From positions 62,001 through 126,000 of the forward strand of contig JADZAP010000005.1 in the NCBI GenBank assembly GCA_020852705.1: DNA of 64,000 nucleotides, given 5' to 3'. The notes below the pieces were generated by a model. It was not told the origin of the DNA, ran no database searches, and was given only the letters and a program-made list of their open reading frames with translations. Below, piece after piece: positions 53,313 to 63,060 of this stretch. Position 1 is the first letter of the stretch. Each line of letters opens with the position of its first letter. This stretch comes from Ignavibacteria bacterium. Its GTDB lineage: Bacteria > Bacteroidota > Ignavibacteria > Tepidaquicellales > OLB5. Position numbers and translations under genes: made by a program.

Positions 53313-54881
53313 ATGTTTCAGGAAATTTATGTATTAATACCTATTATCGTCATACTCTGTGCGGCGACATTTTATCTTGGCTGGATTCTGCAGAACAAGG
53401 TAACCAGAGGTAAACTTAACAGCGCAGAGGAACAGGCAAAAAGAATAATTGCTGATGGTGAAAAAGCTGCTTTAAATATTAAGAAGGAAAAACTGCTTGA
53501 AGTTAAAGATGAATGGTATAAAAAGAAGCAGGATTTCGATTCCGATTACCAGTCTAAAAAGAACAAGTTGAAATCCTATGAAAAACAGATTCAGGAAAAA
53601 GAAGAAATTTTAAGCAAAAGAATGGATGAATATGCAAGAAAGGAAAAAGGTCTGCTGAAAGTAGAAAATGATTATAATGTTAAAATTAATAATTTAAGTG
53701 AAAAAGAAACCAAACTTGAAAGCCTGATACTTGAACAGAATAATAAGCTTGAAAATATTTCAGGTTTAACTTCTGAAGAAGCTAAAACAATTTTGATGAA
53801 TAACCTTATTGAAGAAACTAAAATGCAAGCAGCCGGCAAGCTCAAGGAGATTCGTGATGAGATGAAGCTTGAAGCTAAAAAGCTTGCACGAAATCTTATT
53901 GTTCAGGCAATTCAGCGAAGTGCTGCTGATCATTCAGTTGAAACAACAGTAAGCGTTCTTAATATTCAATCCGATGAGCTTAAAGGAAGAATTATTGGAA
54001 AAGAAGGACGTAATGTGCGTGCTTTTGAAGCTGCAACAGGCGTTGATATTATTGTTGATGATACCCCAGAGGCAATTACTATTTCCGGATTCGATCCCTT
54101 TAGAAGAGAAGTTGCAAAAATTTCAATGGAAAGACTTATTTCAGACGGCAGAATCCATCCTACTCGGATTGAAGAAGTAGTTGATAAAGTAAGAAAAGAG
54201 CTTGAAGAAGAAATTATCCGCATCGGTGAAAACTCAATTATTGAGTGTGGTCTGCATGGGCTGCATCCTGAAATGATAAGGCTTGTTGGAAGAATGAAAT
54301 ACCGTACAAGTTACGGGCAGAATCTTCTGCAGCATAGCATAGAAGTTGCTCACTTATGCGGTATAATGGCTGTTGAACTTGGACTTGACCCTGTTATGGC
54401 AAAACGTGCAGGTTTACTGCATGATGTTGGGAAGGTTATAGATAGAGAAGTTGAAGGTCCGCATGCAATACTTGGTTATGAACTTGCTAAAAAATACAAG
54501 GAGCATCCTGTAGTTTGTAATGCAATTGGTGCACACCATGAAGATATGGAAATGGAAACTCCGATTGCAGTTATTGTTCAGGCATGCGATGCAATTAGCG
54601 GTGCACGTCCAGGTGCAAGAAGAGAATCAGTTGAAGGTTATGTAAAACGACTGCAAAAACTTGAAGAAGTTGCTAAATCTTTTGAAGGTGTTGGCAGAAC
54701 TTATGCTATTCAGGCAGGCAGGGAGGTTAGAGTTATTGTTGAGCATGATAAAGTAAGTGATGCTCTTGCTGACCAGCTTTCTGTTGATATTGCTACCAAA
54801 ATTCAGGAAGAAATGGAATATCCCGGACAAATTAAAGTGACCGTGATAAGAGAAAGAAGATCTGTAGCATACGCTAAATAA
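53313..54881 (+). CDS. rny: Ribonuclease Y
   Basis: A 522-residue endoribonuclease that starts decay of many mRNAs. N-terminal membrane helix (about 5-27, 'YVLIPIIVILCAATFYLGWIL'), a long coiled coil (about 35-200), a KH RNA-binding domain (about 210-275: 'GRIIGKEGRNVRAFEAATGV') and an HD domain ('HSIEVAHLCGIMAVELGL', 'AGLLHDVGKVIDREVEG') with the metal-binding HD pair. Complete, with the usual 'PGQIKVTVIRERRSVAYAK' C-terminus. coaE begins 18 bases later. Confidence 0.97.
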   Translation: MFQEIYVLIPIIVILCAATFYLGWILQNKVTRGKLNSAEEQAKRIIADGEKAALNIKKEKLLEVKDEWYKKKQDFDSDYQSKKNKLKSYEKQIQEKEEILSKRMDEYARKEKGLLKVENDYNVKINNLSEKETKLESLILEQNNKLENISGLTSEEAKTILMNNLIEETKMQAAGKLKEIRDEMKLEAKKLARNLIVQAIQRSAADHSVETTVSVLNIQSDELKGRIIGKEGRNVRAFEAATGVDIIVDDTPEAITISGFDPFRREVAKISMERLISDGRIHPTRIEEVVDKVRKELEEEIIRIGENSIIECGLHGLHPEMIRLVGRMKYRTSYGQNLLQHSIEVAHLCGIMAVELGLDPVMAKRAGLLHDVGKVIDREVEGPHAILGYELAKKYKEHPVVCNAIGAHHEDMEMETPIAVIVQACDAISGARPGARRESVEGYVKRLQKLEEVAKSFEGVGRTYAIQAGREVRVIVEHDKVSDALADQLSVDIATKIQEEMEYPGQIKVTVIRERRSVAYAK

Positions 54882-54898
54882 TTTATAAAAATTCTGCT

Positions 54899-55489
54899 GT
54901 GAAGCTAAAAATAGGCATAACAGGTGGTATTGGTTCCGGCAAAAGTTTGGCAGCATCTTTCTTTGAATCAAAAGGCTACCCTGTAATTTATGCAGATAAA
55001 GTTGCCAAAGAGCTATATAATTCTGATAGAACTTTGCTGAAACTTCTTGTAAAAGAATTTGGTAAAGGGATACTTGACAATAAGGGAAAGTTTAACAGTA
55101 TTAATGCCAGAAAAATAATATTTTTAAATAGAAAAAATATTAAAAGGGTGAACTCTATTGTTCACCCTTTTGTATTAAAACAGATTGACGAAATATCTGC
55201 AAAAATCAATTCAAATATTGTGTTTATAGAAGCAGCCATAATGTTTGAGTCAGGCAGTTACAAAAAAATGGATTATGTACTGCTTATTTTTGCAAATAAG
55301 AAAACACGTATAAAACGTATTATGAAGCGGGATAAAATTAAACAAAGTGAGGTTTTAAAATTAATGAATCTGCAAATGAATGAGCAGGAAAAACTAAAAC
55401 GAGCGGATTTTATAATAAAAAATAACGGATCTTCAAATGAGCTTTTTGCAAAGTTAAATTCTTTTTGTAAAAAACTTAATCAATTATAA
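54899..55489 (+). CDS. coaE: Dephospho-CoA kinase
   Basis: A 196-residue P-loop kinase for the last step of coenzyme A synthesis. 'KIGITGGIGSGKSLAASFF' is the Walker A. 'VIYADKVAKELY' holds the catalytic Asp, 'VNSIVHPFVLKQI' the CoA-site histidine, and 'RIKRIMKRDKIKQSEVLKLM' the lid arginines. The start is GTG at 54899. It lies between rny and the aminotransferase on the same strand. Confidence 0.94.
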   Translation: MKLKIGITGGIGSGKSLAASFFESKGYPVIYADKVAKELYNSDRTLLKLLVKEFGKGILDNKGKFNSINARKIIFLNRKNIKRVNSIVHPFVLKQIDEISAKINSNIVFIEAAIMFESGSYKKMDYVLLIFANKKTRIKRIMKRDKIKQSEVLKLMNLQMNEQEKLKRADFIIKNNGSSNELFAKLNSFCKKLNQL

Positions 55490-55497
55490 ATAATTTA

Positions 55498-56679
55498 ATG
55501 GATATAAACTGCCTTATTAAAATGGAAGAAAATGATTTTTTCCAAACCTATAAAAGACTGGAAATAGCAATAGAAAAAGGTGATGGGTGCTTTCTATATT
55601 CGTCTAATGGTGATAAAATTCTGGATATGTTTGGCGGACTTGCGGTTAACGTACTTGGTTACGGTCATAAGCAAATAAATGAAGCTATTAAAGCTCAGGT
55701 TGATAAGTATATACATATTTCAAACCTGTTTTATCAGGAAAATCAATTAAAGCTTGCAGAAAAAATAAAATATTTATCCGGCTCTTCTAAAGTCTTTTTC
55801 TGTAATTCAGGAACAGAAGCTGTAGAAGCAGCAATTAAAGCTGTGCGTAAGTTTTTCCTTGGGTCCAATAAAACTGAGCTTATTTCATTCACAGGTTCAT
55901 TTCACGGCAGAACACTTGGTGCACTAACACTTACAGCCAGAAAGAAATACCGCGAACAATTTTTACCTCTTTTACCTGGTGTAAAGCATTTAGAATTTAA
56001 TTCAATAAAGGACCTTGAAGAAAATGTCAACAATAAAACTGCTGCCGTATTTATTGAATGTTTACAAGGCGAAGGCGGTATAAAACCTTCGTTGCCTGAA
56101 TTTATTGAAAAGCTTAACGACCTTAAAAATAAATTCGGTTTCATTATTGCTGCAGATGAAATACAATCAGGAGTTGGAAGAACAGGCACATTTAACGCAT
56201 ACACACAGTTTACTCTAGATGCAGATATTACAATTATGGCAAAAGGTATTGGGGGCGGCCTGCCGCTTGGCGCAATTTCAGGAAATGAAAGAGTAAAAAA
56301 TGTGTTTACTTACGGAGAGCATGGTTCAACTTTTGGGGGCAACCCGGTTGCCGCTGCAAGCGGACTTGTAGTTATGGACGAACTTGAGAAGGGTTTGATG
56401 GATCTTAATTTACAAAATGGAAATTTACTCAAAGAAGGACTAAACAAGATCAAACAAAAATACCCCAATATAATAAAAGATGTAAGAGGTATGGGTTTAA
56501 TGCTTGGTGTTGAACTAGTCTCTGCGGCTCAGCCAATTGTTATAGAAATGCTCAAACAGAAAGTTCTTGTTAATTGTACAAACGAAAATGTTATAAGACT
56601 TTTGCCGCCCTATATTATATCTCAAACAGAAATTCATACATTTTTAAATGTATTTGAAATTGTAATTTCCGAATTATAA
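55498..56679 (+). CDS. Class III aminotransferase, acetylornithine aminotransferase-like
   Basis: A 393-residue PLP enzyme. 'FFCNSGTEAVEAAIKAVRKF' binds the cofactor phosphate, 'SFTGSFHGRTLGALTLT' follows, 'IIAADEIQSGVGRTGTF' holds the PLP-ring Asp, and 'ADITIMAKGIGGGLPLGAI' contains the Schiff-base lysine. Length and these blocks fit ArgD, which makes N-acetylornithine for arginine synthesis, but related ornithine or GABA aminotransferases share them. No other arg gene is near, so the substrate stays open. It follows coaE by eight bases and is closed by a terminator. Confidence 0.85.
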   Translation: MDINCLIKMEENDFFQTYKRLEIAIEKGDGCFLYSSNGDKILDMFGGLAVNVLGYGHKQINEAIKAQVDKYIHISNLFYQENQLKLAEKIKYLSGSSKVFFCNSGTEAVEAAIKAVRKFFLGSNKTELISFTGSFHGRTLGALTLTARKKYREQFLPLLPGVKHLEFNSIKDLEENVNNKTAAVFIECLQGEGGIKPSLPEFIEKLNDLKNKFGFIIAADEIQSGVGRTGTFNAYTQFTLDADITIMAKGIGGGLPLGAISGNERVKNVFTYGEHGSTFGGNPVAAASGLVVMDELEKGLMDLNLQNGNLLKEGLNKIKQKYPNIIKDVRGMGLMLGVELVSAAQPIVIEMLKQKVLVNCTNENVIRLLPPYIISQTEIHTFLNVFEIVISEL

Positions 56680-56697
56680 TTTGCCAGCATAAAAAAT

Positions 56698-56726
56698 GCC
56701 GTCTAAAAATCAGACGGCTTTTTTTT
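56698..56726. terminator. Terminator between convergent genes
   Basis: GCCGTCT/AGACGGC stem with an AAAAATC loop and eight T. An A run on the left allows use from both sides, for the aminotransferase (+) and ferredoxin (-). Confidence 0.9.
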
Positions 56727-56748
56727 AAAACGATAATTATGTAATTAC

Positions 56749-57105
56749 TTATGCAAAGCCCCATTTTGCCTTATTAGCAGCTATTTCATCAGGTGTTGGA
56801 TTTTTCTTTATAGGTGTACAATCTGTTGTGAAATCCTCTGGGGGGTGAACTTCAAATACTTTTGCATTCAATTCAATATCTGCATTGAATAAAGCCGGCA
56901 CCTGTGAATCTTCATAAATTGCCTGCCAGGGGCAAGCTGGTTCACAAGCTGCACAGTCAATACACTCTGCAGGATGTATGTAAAGCATATTTCTAGAAAA
57001 ATTCTCATCTTCAACCTGAAGATCATATATACAATCAACGGGGCAGACTTCAGCACATTCTGTATCTTTGCAGTCAAGACATAATTTGGTTATAACCCAC
57101 GGCAT
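56749..57105 (-). CDS. Ferredoxin with two iron-sulfur motifs and C-terminal extension
   Basis: A 118-residue protein. The N-terminal motif is 'CLDCKDTECAEVCPVDCIYD' and the second is 'CIDCAACEPACPWQAIYED'. The first site, with its insertion between the second and third cysteines, is of the 7Fe type (3Fe-4S plus 4Fe-4S, Azotobacter FdI/FdxA-like). The second is a normal 4Fe-4S. A C-terminal extension of about 40 residues is family-typical ('HPPEDFTTDC', 'NPTPDEIAANKAKW'). It carries low-potential electrons; the partner enzyme is unknown. Single gene with AAGGAG before the start. Confidence 0.88.
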   Translation of the reverse strand: MPWVITKLCLDCKDTECAEVCPVDCIYDLQVEDENFSRNMLYIHPAECIDCAACEPACPWQAIYEDSQVPALFNADIELNAKVFEVHPPEDFTTDCTPIKKNPTPDEIAANKAKWGFA

Positions 57106-57283
57106 ATTTTAAATCTCCTTAAATTATTTGAATCTTACTTATACAAATATAATTATAATGCATTAATTAAAAAGTGAACTTTTTAAGTATTACATAATTT
57201 TTAATTAATTTAAAGTGTGTAATGATTTATAAATTTTTAAATCTTTAATTACACCTTTTTAATAAAAATAATCAGGTAAGTTT

Positions 57284-59371
57284 TTACGGAATATTATTTC
57301 TTTTTCGCAGTACCCACTCAACTGTAAAAAGCAATATTGCCAATAAAAGGTAATATTTGTTTCCCCAAAGGTTAAATCGTACATACCTGTTATTTAGCAG
57401 TACATTATTATGTTTGTTTTTCAGATTAATTAATAAATCAGGATAATTTGAAACGCTGTCACCATTTAATATAACCCCACCGGTTTTATCAGCAATATCT
57501 TTTAGAAGTTCAAGTTTCATTCTGGTTTCAAGGTATTCTGAATTTAAAGTATCGATTAAAACTCTGTTTGTTGCTTTTGACAAATAAGTCCCGTTTAGTT
57601 CTGCATCACATACAATATTATAATCACCGGCAGGGATATTTTCTAATGAAGCATAAAATATATTTTCAAAAGGTATAAATGTAAGTTCTCCGGCTTTTGA
57701 GCCGTCTTTTCTGAATAAACTTCCTGATACTTTGGCATTTCTTGTTATATTATAATTTTCGTCATAAACTTCAGCGGCAATTTTTACATTTTCAGTGTAA
57801 TCAAATACATCCCTTACAGGATAAACTTTAAATCTTGTGCGTTTCTCTTTTTCAATTGTCAAATTTATTAACTCCAACAGCAATGATTCTAATGTTTTTT
57901 CGGAATTATTTCCGCTGTTTAGTTTCCATTTCCATAACCCATAAGCAAGAAATGCTGCTGAACGGCTCATTCCTGTTATTCTGCTCAATAAAACCGGTTC
58001 ACCTGATGCTTTATCGGTTGCAAGTGTAACGCTTCCGGGTTTTGGCATAATGCCCGAAACATTCCTGAAAATATCATTTGTAGATCCAATTCCCTGTACA
58101 TTTTGTAAACCGTTTTCAATTCCGCTCACCGGTGCAAGTTTAAAAAGATTCTCACTGCTATTAGGTTTGTTAAGTGTAAACGGCAGAATATCATCAAGCG
58201 AAGAGAGTTTGCCGTAATCTGTATTTTTACCCGCAAAGAAAATTACGGGTATTTTAAATTGCTTGATAGCATTCACAATTTCACTGAACAGTGGGGAAGA
58301 AGTTACGTTTACCGGGAAGTTAAGAAGGAAAACTGCTGAAAGCTCGGGAAATGCTTTTGTATCTAAAGGACCTTCGTAAAAATCACCGGCTGATTTTTGT
58401 GTCTTATATGTAATATTATAGTTTCCAATTCTTTTCAAAACAGAACCTGTGAATTCATTATCGTAACCTGGTCCGCCTGATAATACAAGAATATTAATTT
58501 TGTTATCAATGTAAGTGATAAAAAAATCATTATTGTTATTTTTATCTGTAAGCTCTCCCGGGATATTTTCTGCTGAAATACTGTAATGAATCTTGGCAGG
58601 TGTATTTTCGGTTACCGTAAATTCGGCTTCGTATGTATTTTGTGATGGTAAATAATGTAATTGCTGAGTACTGATCTCGTTTCCTTCTCTCAGAAGCTTT
58701 AATTGCAAAATACCATCACCTGCTTTAAATACATTTATAATTACCCGTATTTTTACTGAGCTTCCAGTAAAAGCTTTATCATTATGTAAAACATTTTTTA
58801 TTACAACATCATTAACTTCTGTTGTATCGCCAACAGGGAATATAACAAAAGGTACATTAAACTTTTCAGCTTCATATAAAGGATTCCCACCATCATTGAA
58901 TATTCCGTCACTAATAAGAGTTATTGAATTATATGAATTATCAGGATAGTTTTCTTTTATATTCCTAAATGCTGAGCTAATATTTGTAAATGCACCATTA
59001 AAAACCAATGAATCTTTATGGTTGAATTGTTTTATGTTTGTTGAAAAGGTGAATATATCTTCTTTGGAGGAAAGATAATTATTGTATATGTTACTAATCT
59101 TATCATGACGGTTTTCAATTCCGCTGCTTCTGGAAACATCAATAAGAACAATACTTTTTAGGTTATTGTTGTTATTGGTGATATATGAAATTACAGGTTC
59201 AATAAATAGTGCCAGCAATATGAATATTGCAAATGTTTTTATGCAAATGAGCAGAATTTTTTTCCATTTTAAAACTTGAGTATTGCGGTAAAACAGCCAT
59301 GATGCAGCTGCTGCAATTGCAAATATTAAGGCAAGGAAAAGGGGAGAGTAAGTTGAAGAAAACCCGAACAT
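57284..59371 (-). CDS. VWA-domain inner-membrane protein
   Basis: A 695-residue protein: two N-terminal helices (about 10-28 and 38-60), then a von Willebrand A-like domain with the MIDAS start 'IVLIDVSRSSG' (D78, S80, S82) and 'SITLISDGIFNDGG'. A beta-rich region follows, then an amidotransferase-like Rossmann part ('ILVLSGGPGYDNEFTGSVLKRIG'), and a C-terminal membrane helix ('KYYLLLAILLFTVEWVLR'). The plan resembles the large BatA/BatB-linked or DUF4159-type proteins seen in Bacteroidota. Function unknown; possibly envelope stress or assembly. It lies downstream of the foldase genes on the same strand. Confidence 0.75.
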   Translation of the reverse strand: MFGFSSTYSPLFLALIFAIAAAASWLFYRNTQVLKWKKILLICIKTFAIFILLALFIEPVISYITNNNNNLKSIVLIDVSRSSGIENRHDKISNIYNNYLSSKEDIFTFSTNIKQFNHKDSLVFNGAFTNISSAFRNIKENYPDNSYNSITLISDGIFNDGGNPLYEAEKFNVPFVIFPVGDTTEVNDVVIKNVLHNDKAFTGSSVKIRVIINVFKAGDGILQLKLLREGNEISTQQLHYLPSQNTYEAEFTVTENTPAKIHYSISAENIPGELTDKNNNNDFFITYIDNKINILVLSGGPGYDNEFTGSVLKRIGNYNITYKTQKSAGDFYEGPLDTKAFPELSAVFLLNFPVNVTSSPLFSEIVNAIKQFKIPVIFFAGKNTDYGKLSSLDDILPFTLNKPNSSENLFKLAPVSGIENGLQNVQGIGSTNDIFRNVSGIMPKPGSVTLATDKASGEPVLLSRITGMSRSAAFLAYGLWKWKLNSGNNSEKTLESLLLELINLTIEKEKRTRFKVYPVRDVFDYTENVKIAAEVYDENYNITRNAKVSGSLFRKDGSKAGELTFIPFENIFYASLENIPAGDYNIVCDAELNGTYLSKATNRVLIDTLNSEYLETRMKLELLKDIADKTGGVILNGDSVSNYPDLLINLKNKHNNVLLNNRYVRFNLWGNKYYLLLAILLFTVEWVLRKRNNIP

Positions 59372-59464
59372 TCTTTTTAGTCGTCTTCCTGTTATTAAAC
59401 TTATTAAATTAAAGCCGGTATAAATAACCGGCTATATAAAAATTGTTTTGTGAAAAATATTATA

Positions 59465-60763
59465 CTACATTTTAATATCAACGTATATAGTTTTTTTAAG
59501 TTCTTCAAACCACTCGCCAAGTAATTTTTGCTCTTTGTATCTCTGTGCATATTGCTGTATAAGCGGGTAGTCACCTTCAAGAGTAGCATTGTGCTGCGGT
59601 ATTTTATCTTTTACATAGTACATATAATATCCGTAAAATCTGCTGTCGCCAACTTTTACCGGGTCACTTATATCACCTGAACTTAAATTTTTTAAAGCTT
59701 CAACTTCCATCGGGTCAAGATTATTTACGCTTACTTTACCTACATAACCGCTATCCGCTGCTGACTTTGGCTCCTGTGAGTACTCAACTGCTGCTTTTTT
59801 AAATGTAATCTGTCCCGAGTTTATTTTTTCACGAAGATCTTTAAGAAAATTTATTTCTGTAAAATCTGCTGCTTCTAATCTGGGAAATTTTACCAGAATA
59901 TGCTGTGCAGTGATAAAATCACCTGTTTTATCAATCAGCTTAATAATGTGATAGCCAAATTCAGTTTCAACTATACCAGATACTTCACCGGGTTTCAAAA
60001 GAAATGCCGCATCTTCAAACTCTTTTACAAATGATCCTTTCTTGGCTTTGCCAAGTGATCCGCCCTGAATTGCGCTTAATGAATCATCAGAGTTTCGTTT
60101 AGCAAGTTCACTGAAATCTATCCCCATTTTAACAGAATCTAGTATCTTTTCAGCTTTTTCACGTGCTATAAATTTAGCATCTTCTGTAATTTTAGGTATT
60201 CTTACTATCTGATACAATTCGTATGTTTCCGGAACTTGAGGCAGGGAGTCCTTATAGTCATTATAGAATTTTGTAACTTCAGGCCTGGTTACATTTATTC
60301 CATAACCGAATTTCTGCTGCTTTAAACGGTTTATCTTTAAATTACGTTCAGTTTGTTCACTTAAAAGATTTTTAATTTTCGCAATCGTCATTCCGTAAGC
60401 ATCTTCAACATTCTTTTCACTTCCAAACTGTGAAACCATATCACGAAGTCTGCCTTCAACCTGTTTATTAACTTCATCAGCTGTAACGGTAATGCTGTCC
60501 TGTTCGGCTTTTGCAAGCATCAGTTTTTCAGTTACAAGTCCCTGAAAAACCTGCTGTACAACATCGTTGGTAACTTCCTGCAGGTTGTTTTGCTGCATGT
60601 AGCTGTATAACTGAAAATTCAGATCTGATTGAAGTATTACTTCATTGCCAACAATTGCTATAATTTTATCACCTTCACTCTGGCCAAAAACTTTTGCACT
60701 TGTTAATGCAATAAGTAATACAATTGCTGCTAATATTACATTTGTTAACTTAATATTCTTCAA
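59465..60763 (-). CDS. SurA-like periplasmic peptidyl-prolyl isomerase
   Basis: A 432-residue protein with signal peptide (NVILAAIVLLIALTSAKVFGQ). The SurA N-terminal domain opens with 'IIAIVGNEVILQSDLNFQLYS', followed by parvulin-type PPIase domains. The first has 'SVKMGIDFSELAKRNSDD...GGSLGKAKKGSFVKEFEDAA...GYHIIKLID', and a second, more divergent one begins near 'TAQHILVKFP'. Such proteins escort outer-membrane proteins to the Bam complex. It follows the larger foldase gene by 17 bases, so both are co-expressed. Confidence 0.9.
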   Translation of the reverse strand: MKNIKLTNVILAAIVLLIALTSAKVFGQSEGDKIIAIVGNEVILQSDLNFQLYSYMQQNNLQEVTNDVVQQVFQGLVTEKLMLAKAEQDSITVTADEVNKQVEGRLRDMVSQFGSEKNVEDAYGMTIAKIKNLLSEQTERNLKINRLKQQKFGYGINVTRPEVTKFYNDYKDSLPQVPETYELYQIVRIPKITEDAKFIAREKAEKILDSVKMGIDFSELAKRNSDDSLSAIQGGSLGKAKKGSFVKEFEDAAFLLKPGEVSGIVETEFGYHIIKLIDKTGDFITAQHILVKFPRLEAADFTEINFLKDLREKINSGQITFKKAAVEYSQEPKSAADSGYVGKVSVNNLDPMEVEALKNLSSGDISDPVKVGDSRFYGYYMYYVKDKIPQHNATLEGDYPLIQQYAQRYKEQKLLGEWFEELKKTIYVDIKM

Positions 60764-60780
60764 ATTTTTTAAATAAAAAT

Positions 60781-62538
60781 TTATTCTTTAAATGCTTCTG
60801 CAAGCACATCTTCGTGTATAGTTACGGGGTATTTTGCTCTTAAACCATCTAAGTAAGCTTTTTCAGTATCTTTAAACTTTATCTGCTGAATTTCGTTAGA
60901 AATTTCAGCTTTTGCTTCATCCAAAGTTTTTGTCACCTGCTTACCTGTTGAATCAACCTTGGTAAATTTCTCTTTGTTCTGTTCGTAATAAGTGTTGATA
61001 TCTGCTTCATTTACTTTCACTTTACTCCATAACTCATCTTGATCAATCCTGAATACAAGTAGTCCGTTTTCATAGTCAGTAATGTTTGCAATAAATTCAT
61101 CATCTTTTTCAATATTTTCATCCTCAGCTTTTTTATTAAGCAGTACATTTTCAGCAGCTGAATTTATAATTGAAACAATTGTTGACTCAATAAGCGCCAT
61201 TCTTGAAAAATCTCTGTTTATATTCAGATTATTCAGCATGTCAGTAACCGTAACTTTTCCTCCTTTAAATTCAGCAAGTGCTGTTTCTTTATCCTTTGCA
61301 GAAAATATACTATCCAGATTATAGTCTGCTATTCCTTTTGTAGTATCAAACTTTGAGCGTAAAAAACTTATTCCTTCCGGTAATACCTTATAACTGTATT
61401 CCTGCTTTAATGTTTCAATAAATTTGGCATAATCATCTTTGTAAGCTTTTGTTTTTTTGTAATCGTTCTTAATATTTTCAAATTCTTTTTCTAATGAACC
61501 AACTTTTTTCTCACCGGATTTTTTTAAAATGTGCCATCCGTAAGGTGACCTTATAGGTCCCGCAATACTGCCAACCGGCATTAAAAATCCAGCTGAATCA
61601 AGCGGCTGTGCAAGCCTTCTTCTTTCAACGTTTCCTAAATCGCCGTTTGTTGCTTTTGAACCTGCATCTTCACTGTATTGCTGCACTAAACCCTCAAAGC
61701 TTTCGCCATTTTTTGCTTTGTTGTAAACATCAAGTGCTTTTTGATATGTTGCCAGTGAATCTATTATAGCTCCGGTGCTGTCTCGTTTATCCTGTATAAG
61801 TATGTGGGAAAGGTGGACAGATTCAGTACGAGGTTTTCTATCTGTAAGTTTTATAATATGAAGTCCAAACATTGTTCTCACCGGTTTCTTTGTGAAGTCA
61901 CCTACATTCATACCATATACAGCATCCTCAAATTCTGGTACTGTCATACCAGCTGTAAAGTAATACAGGTCGCCACGGTTTTGTTTAACAGTTCTATCCA
62001 TTGAGTACTGCATTGCAACCTCACCAAAATCTTCTCCCTTATCAAGTTTTGCAATAACTGTATCAGCTTTCTGGTATGCAGCAATTGAATCCTGCGGTGT
62101 AGGATGATCTGAGAGATTTATTAATATGTGTGAAGCTCTAACTTCATCCTTGCGTCTTTCATACAGTGCTTTAACTTTATCGGCAATTAATAATTTATCA
62201 ATCAGATAACTAGGTGCATAGTTTCTTTTGTACTCTGCAACTTCCTTCAGAATATCCGGATTATTTTGCAATCCGCGCTCACGTGCATCTTTAACTTTAA
62301 GTCTGAAATTAATATATAAATTAAGAAATGCCCTTTTATCTTCAATTGATTTGTTTTTGGCACTATCCAGATTTCCAACAGTTTTAAGATATTGTTTTTC
62401 AAACTCGCCAAGGGTTATTTTATCGCTGCCAATATCAACTAATGTTTTATTTGCCTTGTTACAGGTGCCTGCATAAAAGGTAAATAAAGAAATTATTAAA
62501 AGTATTCCGTACATTTTGAATTTGATCATTTTATTCAT
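60781..62538 (-). CDS. Parvulin-type foldase lipoprotein (PpiD/PrsA-like)
   Basis: A 585-residue protein. Signal peptide with lipobox (FYAGTC). A SurA-N-like helical part with 'ITLGEFEKQYLKTVGNLDSA' is followed by two parvulin domains: 'VRASHILINLSDHPTPQDSI...FGLHIIKLTDR' at about 130-225 and 'VHLSHILIQDKRDSTGAI...YGWHILKKSGE' at about 235-345. A helical C-terminal region of about 230 residues follows. It assists folding of exported proteins and probably works with the SurA-like protein encoded next. Its 5' flank is the 520-base structured intergenic region. Confidence 0.88.
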   Translation of the reverse strand: MNKMIKFKMYGILLIISLFTFYAGTCNKANKTLVDIGSDKITLGEFEKQYLKTVGNLDSAKNKSIEDKRAFLNLYINFRLKVKDARERGLQNNPDILKEVAEYKRNYAPSYLIDKLLIADKVKALYERRKDEVRASHILINLSDHPTPQDSIAAYQKADTVIAKLDKGEDFGEVAMQYSMDRTVKQNRGDLYYFTAGMTVPEFEDAVYGMNVGDFTKKPVRTMFGLHIIKLTDRKPRTESVHLSHILIQDKRDSTGAIIDSLATYQKALDVYNKAKNGESFEGLVQQYSEDAGSKATNGDLGNVERRRLAQPLDSAGFLMPVGSIAGPIRSPYGWHILKKSGEKKVGSLEKEFENIKNDYKKTKAYKDDYAKFIETLKQEYSYKVLPEGISFLRSKFDTTKGIADYNLDSIFSAKDKETALAEFKGGKVTVTDMLNNLNINRDFSRMALIESTIVSIINSAAENVLLNKKAEDENIEKDDEFIANITDYENGLLVFRIDQDELWSKVKVNEADINTYYEQNKEKFTKVDSTGKQVTKTLDEAKAEISNEIQQIKFKDTEKAYLDGLRAKYPVTIHEDVLAEAFKE

Positions 62539-63060
62539 TAAAATTACTATAAATATTTATTTTTTTTTAGATTAGCTCCAATTTTAGCTATTTTTATCAA
62601 TAGTTACAATGCAATTTAGCAATGGCGGGCAAATGTAAAAGTGAATTTATTATTCCTGTTTTAAAATCTATGTTATTTTTTGGGATGCCGTTTAAAGGTA
62701 TATTTTCTTTAAAAATAAAGAATAAAACATATTCATTAAAATACATTATTGCACCGTGAAAATACAATCAATAAGAAAAACCATATTATTTATGAAATAA
62801 TTCCTTAGTATTGCCAGAAATCGATTATTTATTTGCTCTATAAATTAAATATGTTCTTTACGAAGGTTACTATTTATTAAATTAATAAATTAAGATTAGC
62901 GGTGGGAATTGATGTGAAGTTTGATGTTTAATTGTATTACCCCTCCGCTAGTCTGCAGCTAATTAAGCTGCAGACCGGTTACTCTGCTTAAAGGTATTTA
63001 GAGCGGCGGGGGAAATGATAATTGTTAAAAGGTCTTTAAAATACAGCACCTGTTAATTAT
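62539..63060. other. 522-base intergenic region with a GC-rich structured element
   Basis: No credible ORF. Most of it is very AT-rich, but 62893-63013 is a GC-rich island. A perfect hairpin GTCTGCAGCT-AATTA-AGCTGCAGAC (62951-62975) lies inside an outer pairing CCCCTCCGCT (62940-62949) / AGCGGCGGGG (63002-63011, 9 of 10 pairs). The same CCC-CCGCT arm could instead pair with AGCGGTGGG upstream (near 62898). The flanking genes are both on the minus strand. It could be a leader element of the foldase operon or a small mobile or REP-like element. Confidence 0.55.
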
